A stretch of DNA of 8,069 nucleotides from an uncultured Bacillota bacterium (GTDB taxonomy: Bacteria > Bacillota > Clostridia > Peptostreptococcales > Anaerovoracaceae). How positions within the stretch are numbered: the first letter of the stretch is position 1; every line of letters begins with the position of its first letter. The notes below the pieces were generated by a model. The model saw only the letters and a program-made list of their open reading frames with translations, did no database searches and was not told where the DNA came from. Below are positions 1 to 5,505 of this stretch, piece by piece. The translations under genes were made by a program, and so were the position numbers. The stretch spans positions 1-8,069 of the forward strand of contig CAMOXP010000055.1 in the NCBI GenBank assembly GCA_946629205.1, in the 5' to 3' direction.

Positions 1-115
1 GTTCTACAACAGGCTTCAGTGAAGTCAGTACTTCTTCTACAGTCTGATGGAATTCTACTTCGCCAGGGTTGTTAGCCTTGCACTGCTCAATGACTCTTTC
101 TACATAGTTTGACAT
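1..115 (-). CDS. gdhA: Glutamate dehydrogenase, N-terminal fragment (cut by window edge)
   Basis: The first 38 codons of a gene that runs out of the window at its left edge. The peptide opens MSNYVERVIEQ and continues with EFHQTVEEVLTSLKPVVE. This matches, from memory, the N-terminus of clostridial hexameric glutamate dehydrogenase (MSKYVDRVI..., then a VEEVL-SL-PV segment). The enzyme interconverts glutamate with 2-oxoglutarate and ammonia in the cytoplasm. Only the N-terminal helical region is present, so no catalytic residue can be checked and the cofactor preference (NAD or NADP) is unknown. The start is well supported: AAGGAG at 125-130 lies 9 nt upstream of the ATG, and a good promoter lies at 182-210. 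The gene is divergent from mgtE. The alternative, another protein sharing this short N-terminus, is unlikely. Confidence 0.8.
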   Translation of the reverse strand, partial: MSNYVERVIEQCKANNPGEVEFHQTVEEVLTSLKPVVE

Positions 116-181
116 TTTACGTTTCTCCTTCTTTTTAAATTAAATTAATTTATAAAGTATTTTAATGTCCTTTGCCCAATT

Positions 182-210
182 ATGATAACACTTTGTTAAT
201 TTTCAGTCAA
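182..210 (-). promoter_or_regulatory. Candidate sigma-A promoter of gdhA
   Basis: Read on the minus strand, a -35 box TTGACT (205-210) is separated by exactly 17 bp from a -10 box TATCAT (182-187). Transcription would start near 175, giving a leader of about 60 nt that contains the gdhA ribosome binding site. The surrounding DNA is AT-rich, as expected. Predicted by eye from consensus only. Confidence 0.6.
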
Positions 211-249
211 CGTAAATCAAGCTTGTATTTACCCTTCAGCACTATTAAA

Positions 250-265
250 TATGCGAAAACGCATA
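250..265. promoter_or_regulatory. Perfect inverted repeat, possible operator or hairpin
   Basis: TATGCGAAAACGCATA is a perfect 6-bp inverted repeat around an AAAA centre. It sits between the divergent gdhA and mgtE promoters, about 25 bp upstream of the mgtE -35 box. It could be a binding site for a dimeric regulator acting on either gene. It has no T-run, so it is not an intrinsic terminator. No regulator family is assigned. Confidence 0.3.
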
Positions 266-289
266 CCAAAAAACGTGCATGAATTATCT

Positions 290-317
290 TTGATTTTGCC
301 TTTGCTTTTGTTATACT
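290..317 (+). promoter_or_regulatory. Candidate sigma-A promoter of mgtE
   Basis: TTGATT (290-295), a 16-bp spacer and TATACT (312-317) form a reasonable sigma-A promoter. The start would fall near 323-325, giving a leader of about 65 nt. That is too short for an M-box magnesium riboswitch (about 170 nt), and I see no M-box-like sequence upstream of mgtE. A perfect palindrome (313-328) overlaps the -10 box and start site, which suggests control by a repressor rather than by a riboswitch. Confidence 0.5.
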
Positions 318-328
318 TGAATAAGTAT
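313..328. promoter_or_regulatory. Palindrome over the mgtE -10 box and start site
   Basis: ATACTTGAATAAGTAT is a perfect 6-bp inverted repeat with a 4-nt centre (GAAT). It overlaps five of the six bases of the predicted -10 box and reaches the expected transcription start. This is a classic repressor position, but the motif is AT-rich and short, so chance is possible. Confidence 0.3.
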
Positions 329-388
329 GGAGCACAGCTTCCTGGCTGCGCGTCATGCCCACATTCCATGGAAAGGAGGACACGTATC

Positions 389-1900
389 ATGACTGACGAA
401 AAGAATACTCGTGAAGTCTTTGACGAAGTCTTCGACGAAGCTTTTGATGAAAACGGCCTTCCGATCGAAGAACCGGAAGAAAACGCAGAGCCCAATCCAA
501 ATGCTATGGATATGGAGACGAAAAACCAGCAGTTCGACGAGGATACCGAAAAGGCCCTCGAGCTTTTGCGTAATGGCGATTATTTTGATACCAGAAGCCT
601 CCTTCTCAGCTACAACGAAGTCGACATCGCTGATATCATGGGAGAGATCATCGATGAAGTCAGCATCGACAAGGCGATCATCGCCTTCCGTATGCTTCCG
701 AAGAATGTCGCAGTCGAAGTATTCTCCTATCTTTCCGGTGACGATCAGGTCAAGATCATCGACGGCATCACCGATAAGGAAATTGCGTTCATCATGGATG
801 AAATGGACTTCGACGATAAGATCGACGTACTGGAGGAACTCCCTGCCAACATCGTCGATAAGATTCTCGACCAGACGCCGCGCGAAGAGCGCAAGCTGAT
901 CAATATATTCCTCAACTATCCGGAAGACTGTGCAGGAAGTCTGATGACTCCTGATTACATCAGTCTGCAGGAAACCATGACCGTGGCTGAAGCAATGGCC
1001 CACATCAAGCGGCAAGGCATGGGTAGTGAGACCGTATACACCTGTTACGTCAAGCACGGGGGGCGGGAACTGAAAGGCATCGTCTCTCTCAGCGCTCTTG
1101 TTTCAGCTGATGACGATACTCTCGTTTCGGATCTGATGCACACAGATTATGTATATGTCAATGTATATGACGACCAGGAAGAGGTCGCCGAAGTGTTCAA
1201 AAAGTACGGTTTTCTGGCGGTCCCAGTTGTCGACAATGAAAACCGGCTTGTCGGTATCGTCACCGTAGACGATATCATGGAAGTCATGGAAGAAGAAGCT
1301 ACCGAGGACATCGAGCGTATGGGCGGTATCGTCGGCAACGAGCCTGACGACGAATATCTGGAAATCGGTGTCTTCCGCCATGTACGGAACAGACTTCCCT
1401 GGTTGCTGTTCATGACTGTCATGCTCATGATCACAGGATCGCTCATCGCCCAGTTTGAGGAAGTTCTCTCACAGGTCATCATCCTGGTCGCCTACCTGCC
1501 GCTTCTCATGGGAACCGGCGGTAATACCGGCACACAAGCCGCGACCCTGATCATCCGTGGTCTTTCGGTCGATGAAATCGATTTGAAAGATGCAGGCCGG
1601 ATCCTCTGGAAGGAGTTCCGCGTCAGTATCATCCTCGGGGTGGTCCTGAGCGCATTCAACTTCCTGAAGATCTTCCTCATTGACGGCCAGCCCCCTCTCA
1701 TCGGTCTGACCGTAGCCATGTCCATGATCCTGGTCATCATCTTCGCCAAGCTCCTGGGCGGCATGCTTCCGATGCTCGCCAAAAAAGTCGGCGTCGACCC
1801 TGCCCTCATGGCAACCCCGATGATCTCATCCCTGACAGACATGGTATCATCCTGCATCTACCTGCTCATCGCCTCCGTACTCCTCGGCGTCGCCCTGTAA
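389..1900 (+). CDS. mgtE: Magnesium transporter MgtE
   Basis: A 503-residue homodimeric Mg2+ channel of the cell membrane, gated by cytoplasmic Mg2+ binding. Domain order is the classical one: an acidic N-terminal extension (1-45), an MgtE N domain of short helices (about 52-180), two CBS domains (about 185-305, with the MTPDYISL and VDDIMEVMEEEA segments), then about five membrane segments (about 337-354, 361-376, 411-430, 436-460, 486-503). The family signature PLLMGTGGNTGTQAATLIIRG is at 371-391 and the conserved DPALMATPMISSLTD at 470-484. Asp484 fits the pore aspartate of the family. The start at 389 is chosen because AAGGAGGA lies just upstream (373-380). The frame stays open back to 251, but that extension precedes or overlaps the predicted promoter. 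The N-terminal extension carries three VFDE/AFDE units (residues 10-21). The stop codon directly abuts a 33-bp palindromic repeat. Confidence 0.95.
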   Translation: MTDEKNTREVFDEVFDEAFDENGLPIEEPEENAEPNPNAMDMETKNQQFDEDTEKALELLRNGDYFDTRSLLLSYNEVDIADIMGEIIDEVSIDKAIIAFRMLPKNVAVEVFSYLSGDDQVKIIDGITDKEIAFIMDEMDFDDKIDVLEELPANIVDKILDQTPREERKLINIFLNYPEDCAGSLMTPDYISLQETMTVAEAMAHIKRQGMGSETVYTCYVKHGGRELKGIVSLSALVSADDDTLVSDLMHTDYVYVNVYDDQEEVAEVFKKYGFLAVPVVDNENRLVGIVTVDDIMEVMEEEATEDIERMGGIVGNEPDDEYLEIGVFRHVRNRLPWLLFMTVMLMITGSLIAQFEEVLSQVIILVAYLPLLMGTGGNTGTQAATLIIRGLSVDEIDLKDAGRILWKEFRVSIILGVVLSAFNFLKIFLIDGQPPLIGLTVAMSMILVIIFAKLLGGMLPMLAKKVGVDPALMATPMISSLTDMVSSCIYLLIASVLLGVAL

Positions 1901-1933
1901 AATGTGTCAAAGGGACGGTTCTTTTGACACATT
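1901..1933. repeat. Palindromic repeat, copy 1 (REP-like)
   Basis: A 33-bp element made of 11-bp perfect arms (AATGTGTCAAA and TTTGACACATT) around an 11-nt centre, GGGACGGTTCT. It begins at the first base after the mgtE stop codon. It is the exact reverse complement of 2178-2210. In RNA it would form a stable hairpin at the mgtE 3' end, but it has no T-tract and so is not a standard terminator. I recall near-identical sequences scattered between genes in many anaerobic Firmicutes; copy number here needs a genome search. Confidence 0.85.
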
Positions 1934-2048
1934 CTGTGCAAGATGACGCATGGAGATGAATGATGACGCATGATGATGCGAGCGGCATAGGAACGATTTC
2001 CGCAGGAGCGTCTACAGTCATCCGTAAAGAGAAAACACAAAAGAAAAA

Positions 2049-2104
2049 GATCTCAGACTGATTGAGAGCGACGCTCGAGTTTGTCTGAGATCCTTTTGTT
2101 TTTT
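2049..2104. terminator. Bidirectional intrinsic terminator
   Basis: A perfect 10-bp stem, GATCTCAGAC (2049-2058) with GTCTGAGATC (2083-2092), encloses a loop that contains a smaller GAGCG/CGCTC hairpin. On the plus strand it is followed by CCTTTTGTTTTTT, and on the minus strand by TTTTTCTTTTGTGTTTT. It therefore can end transcripts of mgtE from the left and of the crotonase operon from the right. Confidence 0.8.
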
Positions 2105-2177
2105 GAGCAAACGGTTATAACTGTACGCGATGAGGACATAGTGATGATGTAGCCCGCGTCATCATATCCTGGTCAAA

Positions 2178-2210
2178 AATGTGTCAAAAGAACCGTCCCT
2201 TTGACACATT
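2178..2210. repeat. Palindromic repeat, copy 2 (REP-like, inverted)
   Basis: Exact reverse complement of the 33-bp element at 1901-1933, with the same 11-bp arms and the centre reading AGAACCGTCCC on the plus strand. Its last two bases are also part of the stop codon of the crotonase gene (2209-2211). Each of two convergent genes therefore ends directly on a copy, with the asymmetric centre oriented the same way relative to each gene. Confidence 0.85.
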
Positions 2211-2985
2211 ACTTGTTCTTGAACTCCGCCGGTCTCTTCTCCAGGAACGCCGCGGTTCCCTCTTTCATGTCTTCTGATGAGAAGGACAGTCCGAAGGAGT
2301 TGACTTCGAGTTCTGACGCGGACTTCATGTCCATGTCGTAGCCGTTGTTGATGGCGTGCTTGGCAATGCTGACCGCGATCGGAGCCTTGCTCATGATCTT
2401 CTTCGCCAGTTCTTCGCAGGTCGGCATGAGTTCTTCAGGCTCTACGACTTTCTCAACAAGGCCGATGCGTCCTGCTTCCTCTGCGCCGATGACATCCGCC
2501 GTATAGATCAGATACTTGGCCATGCCTTTGCCGACCAGTCTGGAGAGTCTCTGGGTGCCGCCGAATCCCGGGATCAGTCCCAGGCCTACTTCCGGCTGTC
2601 CGAACTTCGCCTTTGCGGATGCGATGCGGATATCGCACGCCATAGACAGTTCACAGCCGCCGCCCAGTGCAAAACCATTCACAGCCGCGATGACGGGCTT
2701 GCTGACGTTCTCAATGAAGTTCATCGTCCGGTGTCCTGCCTTTGCGAAAGCTCTTGCCTCGATGGTGTTGAGCTTTGCCATTTCGGCAATGTCAGCACCT
2801 GCGACGAAGGATCTCCCCTCACCTGTCAGGATCGCTACTCTGGCAGCCTCATCAGCATCGAATTCTGCAAAAGCATCATAGAGCTCTGCAAGGACTTTGC
2901 TGTTGAGCGCATTGAGCGCTTCCGGTCTGTTGACCGTGATGTACGCGATTCCGTCTTTGACTTCGTATTTCAGTGTTTCAAACAT
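2209..2985 (-). CDS. crt: Enoyl-CoA hydratase (crotonase), 3-hydroxybutyryl-CoA dehydratase type
   Basis: A complete 258-residue cytoplasmic enzyme of the crotonase family. It hydrates enoyl-CoA to 3-hydroxyacyl-CoA or runs in reverse, as in the butyrate pathway of clostridia, whose Crt is about 260 residues. The oxyanion-hole and active-site segments are intact: AGADIAEM (62-69), NGFALGGGCELSMACD (103-118) and FGQPEVGLGLIPGFGGTQRL (128-147). The two catalytic glutamates are Glu112 and Glu132, spaced 20 residues apart as in rat mitochondrial enoyl-CoA hydratase (Glu144/Glu164). The start is fixed by AAGGAGGA (2996-3003), 10 nt upstream. It is last in the minus-strand cluster, 61 nt after an aldo/keto reductase, and may also use its own promoter near 3027. 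None of the usual butyrate partners (hbd, bcd, etfAB, thl) is in view, so the exact substrate is open. Confidence 0.9.
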   Translation of the reverse strand: MFETLKYEVKDGIAYITVNRPEALNALNSKVLAELYDAFAEFDADEAARVAILTGEGRSFVAGADIAEMAKLNTIEARAFAKAGHRTMNFIENVSKPVIAAVNGFALGGGCELSMACDIRIASAKAKFGQPEVGLGLIPGFGGTQRLSRLVGKGMAKYLIYTADVIGAEEAGRIGLVEKVVEPEELMPTCEELAKKIMSKAPIAVSIAKHAINNGYDMDMKSASELEVNSFGLSFSSEDMKEGTAAFLEKRPAEFKNK

Positions 2986-3026
2986 GTTCTATCATTCCTC
3001 CTTATAAGCATTTATGACTTGAATGG

Positions 3027-3032
3027 ATTATA
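3027..3032 (-). promoter_or_regulatory. Candidate -10 box for the crotonase gene
   Basis: In the 61-nt gap before the crotonase gene, the minus strand reads TTGTGGTATAATCC, containing a perfect TATAAT. At 17-bp spacing the -35 position reads GGGAAA, which is poor. This may be a weak internal promoter that lets the crotonase be expressed apart from the upstream cluster, or chance in AT-rich DNA. Confidence 0.35.
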
Positions 3033-3046
3033 CCACAATTTATCTA

Positions 3047-4189
3047 TTATTTCCCGAAACATTTCACCGCTTCTTCCATGATGTCCATGACCGGCAGCCT
3101 CTGCGGACAGTTGTCGGCGCAGTGTCCGCACTTGATGCAGTCTGATCCGTGCGCATCAAAGTCGAAGATATACTCTGTTTTTGTACTCGGAACATGATCG
3201 AAAGAGATCCAGTTGTTGACGAATCCGATGACCTCCGGGATCTCGATTTCCGCCGGACAAGGCAGGCAGTACCTGCAGGAGGTGCATTGATATTTCACTG
3301 TGCTGTTGTAATAGGCGGCAACCTCTTCAATGATCTCATATTCCTGTTCCGTCATTGTTCTGAAATCATCCTGCGAGAAGATGGCAATGTTCTCATCCAG
3401 CTGCGCGTACGATCCCATCCCGCTCAGGATCAAAGATACGCCGGGCTGGTTCGCGACCCAGCGAAACGCCCATTCTGCCGGAGTTCTGTCAGCCGGTGCG
3501 ATGCCTTCGTTCTTAGCTTTATCCCATATTTCCTGCACCTTTTGCGGAATCTTGTCTGTGATCCGACCGCCCTTCAGAGGCTCCATGACGATCACATCAA
3601 TGCCGCGGGCGCGGGCGTATTCCAGCCCCTTCAGCGTTGCCTGTTCATCTTTGTCCAGATAGTTGAGCTGGATCTGGCAATACTCCCACGGATAGGCGTC
3701 GATGACTTCTGTGAACAGATCGTATTCTCCATGAAAGGAAAAGCCGATATGTCCGATCCTTCTCTGTGCTTTCATCTCGTCCAGAAACGAAAGGATATCC
3801 AGCTTCTTCACCGTTTCCCAGGCGTCCGGAACGACATTGTGCACCAGATACATATCGATATGATCGACGCCAAGCCTGTCGAACTGATCGTTGAAGATCC
3901 GCACGACATCTTCCTTTGTCTTGATCATCCACATCGGGAGTTTGTCTGCGATGAGCACTTTCTCCCTGTAGCCGTCTTTTAAGGCTTTGCCGATGATCCT
4001 TTCACTTTCTCCTCCGTGGTATGTATACCCGGTGTCGATGTAGTTGATCCCGTGATCCACAGCGTATCGGATAAGATCAATGCCATGTTGCGCGTCGACT
4101 TTGCCTTCAGTATCCATCGGGAGACGCATCACGCCAAGTCCCAATAGCGAGATGTCCTTCTCTACTGCTCCGAATTTACTGTACTGCAT
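3047..4189 (-). CDS. Aldo/keto reductase with C-terminal dicluster ferredoxin domain (copy A)
   Basis: A 380-residue cytoplasmic oxidoreductase of the Fe-S aldo/keto reductase group (COG1453-like). Residues 1 to about 285 form the NAD(P)H-binding TIM barrel, with the full catalytic tetrad visible: Asp52 and Tyr57 in IDTGYTYHGG, Lys83 in ADKLP, and His117 in YLVHN. The C-terminus carries eight cysteines in two sets: CTSCRYCLPCP (Cys302, 305, 308, 311) and CIKCGHCADNCP (Cys351, 354, 357, 361). These are suited to two [4Fe-4S] clusters that could exchange electrons with ferredoxin or flavodoxin. The substrate is unknown. The start follows AAAGGA (4201-4206, 11 nt upstream) and AGGGG (4195-4199, 5 nt). 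It is about 63% identical, without gaps, to the copy at 5504-6646. The two flank the LarA-like gene, which suggests duplication and divergence for related steps. Confidence 0.9.
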   Translation of the reverse strand: MQYSKFGAVEKDISLLGLGVMRLPMDTEGKVDAQHGIDLIRYAVDHGINYIDTGYTYHGGESERIIGKALKDGYREKVLIADKLPMWMIKTKEDVVRIFNDQFDRLGVDHIDMYLVHNVVPDAWETVKKLDILSFLDEMKAQRRIGHIGFSFHGEYDLFTEVIDAYPWEYCQIQLNYLDKDEQATLKGLEYARARGIDVIVMEPLKGGRITDKIPQKVQEIWDKAKNEGIAPADRTPAEWAFRWVANQPGVSLILSGMGSYAQLDENIAIFSQDDFRTMTEQEYEIIEEVAAYYNSTVKYQCTSCRYCLPCPAEIEIPEVIGFVNNWISFDHVPSTKTEYIFDFDAHGSDCIKCGHCADNCPQRLPVMDIMEEAVKCFGK

Positions 4190-4211
4190 GATATCCCCTG
4201 TCCTTTCTTAC

Positions 4212-4239
4212 CTTAAAACTCTTAAAAACTCTTAAAACT
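4212..4239. repeat. Short tandem repeat, three 9-10 bp units
   Basis: Three head-to-tail units CTTAAAACT, CTTAAAAACT and CTTAAAACT fill the middle of the 66-nt gap between the LarA-like gene and aldo/keto reductase copy A. In the mRNA they read AGUUUUAAG, AGUUUUUAAG, AGUUUUAAG, just upstream of the ribosome binding site of copy A. It could be a slippage-prone spacer. No protein-binding role is evident. Confidence 0.7.
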
Positions 4240-4255
4240 CCTACTTCAAAAGAAC

Positions 4256-5449
4256 CTATTTCAATAGTTCCAGCATATTCTCTGAAACTTCGATTTCAGA
4301 CAAATGCAGCGTATCTGTGATCTTCACGATCTTGGCGTTGTTGATATCCGTCCCTGCGCAGGTCTGGATCGCCGCGCGAACAGCCTCTTCTTCTGACTCG
4401 CAGATCACAGGGATCTTCGCCCCTTCCGGATTGCCGGAAGCCATGCCGTTCGTGTAGGTAGCCGCCAGATCGATCTTGTCGAAGGCTTTGCGCAAAATGA
4501 AATCTGCCGCCCCGAAGCCGATGGCGTTTCCGTGTGCTCCTTCCGTCAGATCTTCGATGATGATGCGTTTGATCCGCGGAACCGCGTCCGGAATCTGTCC
4601 GTAAGAGTCTCTGCCTGTGATGTTCGGGTCCATTCCGGTCCCGCTGATATCCTTGCCGATCCGGCTGACGATCAGTACGTCGATGTCATCGAATTGGATG
4701 CGCGGCATCAGGCTCTTGGCAAGTTTCAGCAGCTCCGGTTCTCTGGTGAGGATATCGCTGCCGGGAACAGCCTCTACCGTGTGCGTTTTATCAAAGGCAT
4801 TCTCGATGACGGCAAGTCCGAACGGCACATTCACTGCGTCCATTATCACGCGCGCAGCGTCCGGAATCAGATGCGCCAGCGCCGGGAATCCCTGACGGTG
4901 AATCGTAGAGCACCCGTTGTGCTTGCCGCCGCCAATGGTCAGCATCTTGCACAGACCGCTCTCGATCGGGCCGGAAAAATCCGTATGGGGCTTGACACGG
5001 CATACGGGAATCACATAATCAGCCGCAAGTGCCGGCTTAGAGAAATGCACCTGGATGCCGTCCGGTGTCTGGCCGATGATCTCTGTCTCCATGGAGGAGT
5101 TGATCGGAACGCCCATGGTCTCTGCGGTGATGCCGTAATCCCGGAGGATCTGTTCCTGCCCCTCTGACGTGCCGCCGCCGTGGCTTCCCATGGCCGGAAT
5201 GATAAACGGCTCCAATCCCGCCTGCAGCAGAACCTCTACGACCGTTCTCACGATCAGGTCGATATCCCGGATCCCGCGGCTTCCGGCGAGGACTGCGACT
5301 GAAGCACCAGCATTCATCTCCGCAACAAAAGGCGCGGCCGCCTTCCTGACTGCCGCTGCCGTATCTTCCAGATGATCATCCGGAAAGTTCTGCGGGATTT
5401 TTACCATCTTGGGGAGCTGCAGCTTCCTGACTGCTTCCGGAAGAATCAT
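4256..5449 (-). CDS. LarA-like (DUF2088) protein, probable nickel-pincer racemase/epimerase family
   Basis: A 397-residue protein with the fold signatures of the lactate racemase (LarA, DUF2088) family. Characterised members use a nickel-pincer nucleotide to racemise or epimerise 2-hydroxy acids by hydride transfer. The N-terminal half has AGSRGIRDID (55-64, matching the family's SDxTRP region), AMGSHGGGTSEGQ (86-98), KPHTDFSGPIESGLCKM (153-169) and GGGKHNGCSTIHRQG (173-187). By alignment in my head, His90, His155, Lys168 and His184 fit L. plantarum LarA His108, His174, Lys184 and His200. The Lys-to-His spacing of 16 is kept, while a short insertion precedes the lysine. The C-terminal half (about 250-397) is less informative. 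The cofactor-making genes larB, larC and larE are not in the window. Sequence differs enough from true LarA that lactate is unlikely to be the certain substrate. The gene sits between two paralogous reductases and is preceded by an unusual ribosome-binding-site array. Confidence 0.8.
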   Translation of the reverse strand: MILPEAVRKLQLPKMVKIPQNFPDDHLEDTAAAVRKAAAPFVAEMNAGASVAVLAGSRGIRDIDLIVRTVVEVLLQAGLEPFIIPAMGSHGGGTSEGQEQILRDYGITAETMGVPINSSMETEIIGQTPDGIQVHFSKPALAADYVIPVCRVKPHTDFSGPIESGLCKMLTIGGGKHNGCSTIHRQGFPALAHLIPDAARVIMDAVNVPFGLAVIENAFDKTHTVEAVPGSDILTREPELLKLAKSLMPRIQFDDIDVLIVSRIGKDISGTGMDPNITGRDSYGQIPDAVPRIKRIIIEDLTEGAHGNAIGFGAADFILRKAFDKIDLAATYTNGMASGNPEGAKIPVICESEEEAVRAAIQTCAGTDINNAKIVKITDTLHLSEIEVSENMLELLK

Positions 5450-5455
5450 AAGTTT

Positions 5456-5505
5456 CTCCTTCTTAATTACTCCTTCTTAGTTACTCCTTCTTAGCTACTC
5501 CTTCT
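5456..5505 (-). repeat. Four-copy tandem array of Shine-Dalgarno sequences (14-bp period)
   Basis: On the minus strand AGAAGGAG occurs four times, at 5498-5505, 5484-5491, 5470-5477 and 5456-5463, each exactly 14 bp apart. The linkers are nearly identical (TAGCTA, TAACTA, TAATTA) and rich in stop codons. The copy nearest the LarA-like ATG has AAGGAG at 5456-5461, 6 nt from the start, so it is the working site. The farthest copy overlaps the TAG stop of the upstream reductase. The rest are duplicated ribosome binding sites with no start codon at the right distance. Confidence 0.9.

Larger units (their letters stand above)
1901..2210. repeat. Gene-free convergent region with nested imperfect inverted symmetry
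   Basis: This 310-bp stretch between the convergent mgtE and crotonase genes has no plausible gene. Its outer ends are the two 33-bp palindromes in opposite orientation. Moving inward there are further complementary pairs: ATGATGACGC (1960-1969) with GCGTCATCAT (2156-2165), and TACAGTCATCCGT (2013-2025) loosely with ACGGTTATAACTGTA (2111-2125). At the centre is the terminator hairpin (2049-2092). A direct repeat GATGACGCATG also occurs at 1942-1952 and 1962-1972, exactly 20 bp apart. The whole could fold as one long interrupted hairpin on either strand. It may be a composite of REP-like elements, a small non-autonomous element, or only a shared terminator region. Confidence 0.5.

Noticed and set aside
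251..388. An in-frame upstream extension of mgtE with a hydrophobic stretch resembling a lipoprotein signal peptide.
   Set aside because: It has no ribosome binding site, overlaps the predicted promoter and palindromes, and MgtE needs no signal peptide. The ATG at 389 has an excellent ribosome binding site.
116..388. A magnesium M-box riboswitch or other large structured leader before mgtE.
   Set aside because: No recognisable M-box elements, and the predicted leader is too short. A covariance-model search would settle it.
353..1057. A 234-codon open frame on the minus strand inside mgtE, and other long antisense frames opposite the reductases and the LarA-like gene.
   Set aside because: They lie opposite strongly recognised genes, have no ribosome binding sites and show no family motifs; they are by-products of codon bias in the real genes.
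1901..1933. The 33-bp palindrome as a CRISPR repeat.
   Set aside because: There are only two copies, in opposite orientation, 244 bp apart with no spacer array and no cas genes.
1858..2040. A 60-codon minus-strand open frame reaching into the intergenic region after mgtE.
   Set aside because: It crosses the 33-bp palindrome and the end of mgtE, has no ribosome binding site and no recognisable motif.
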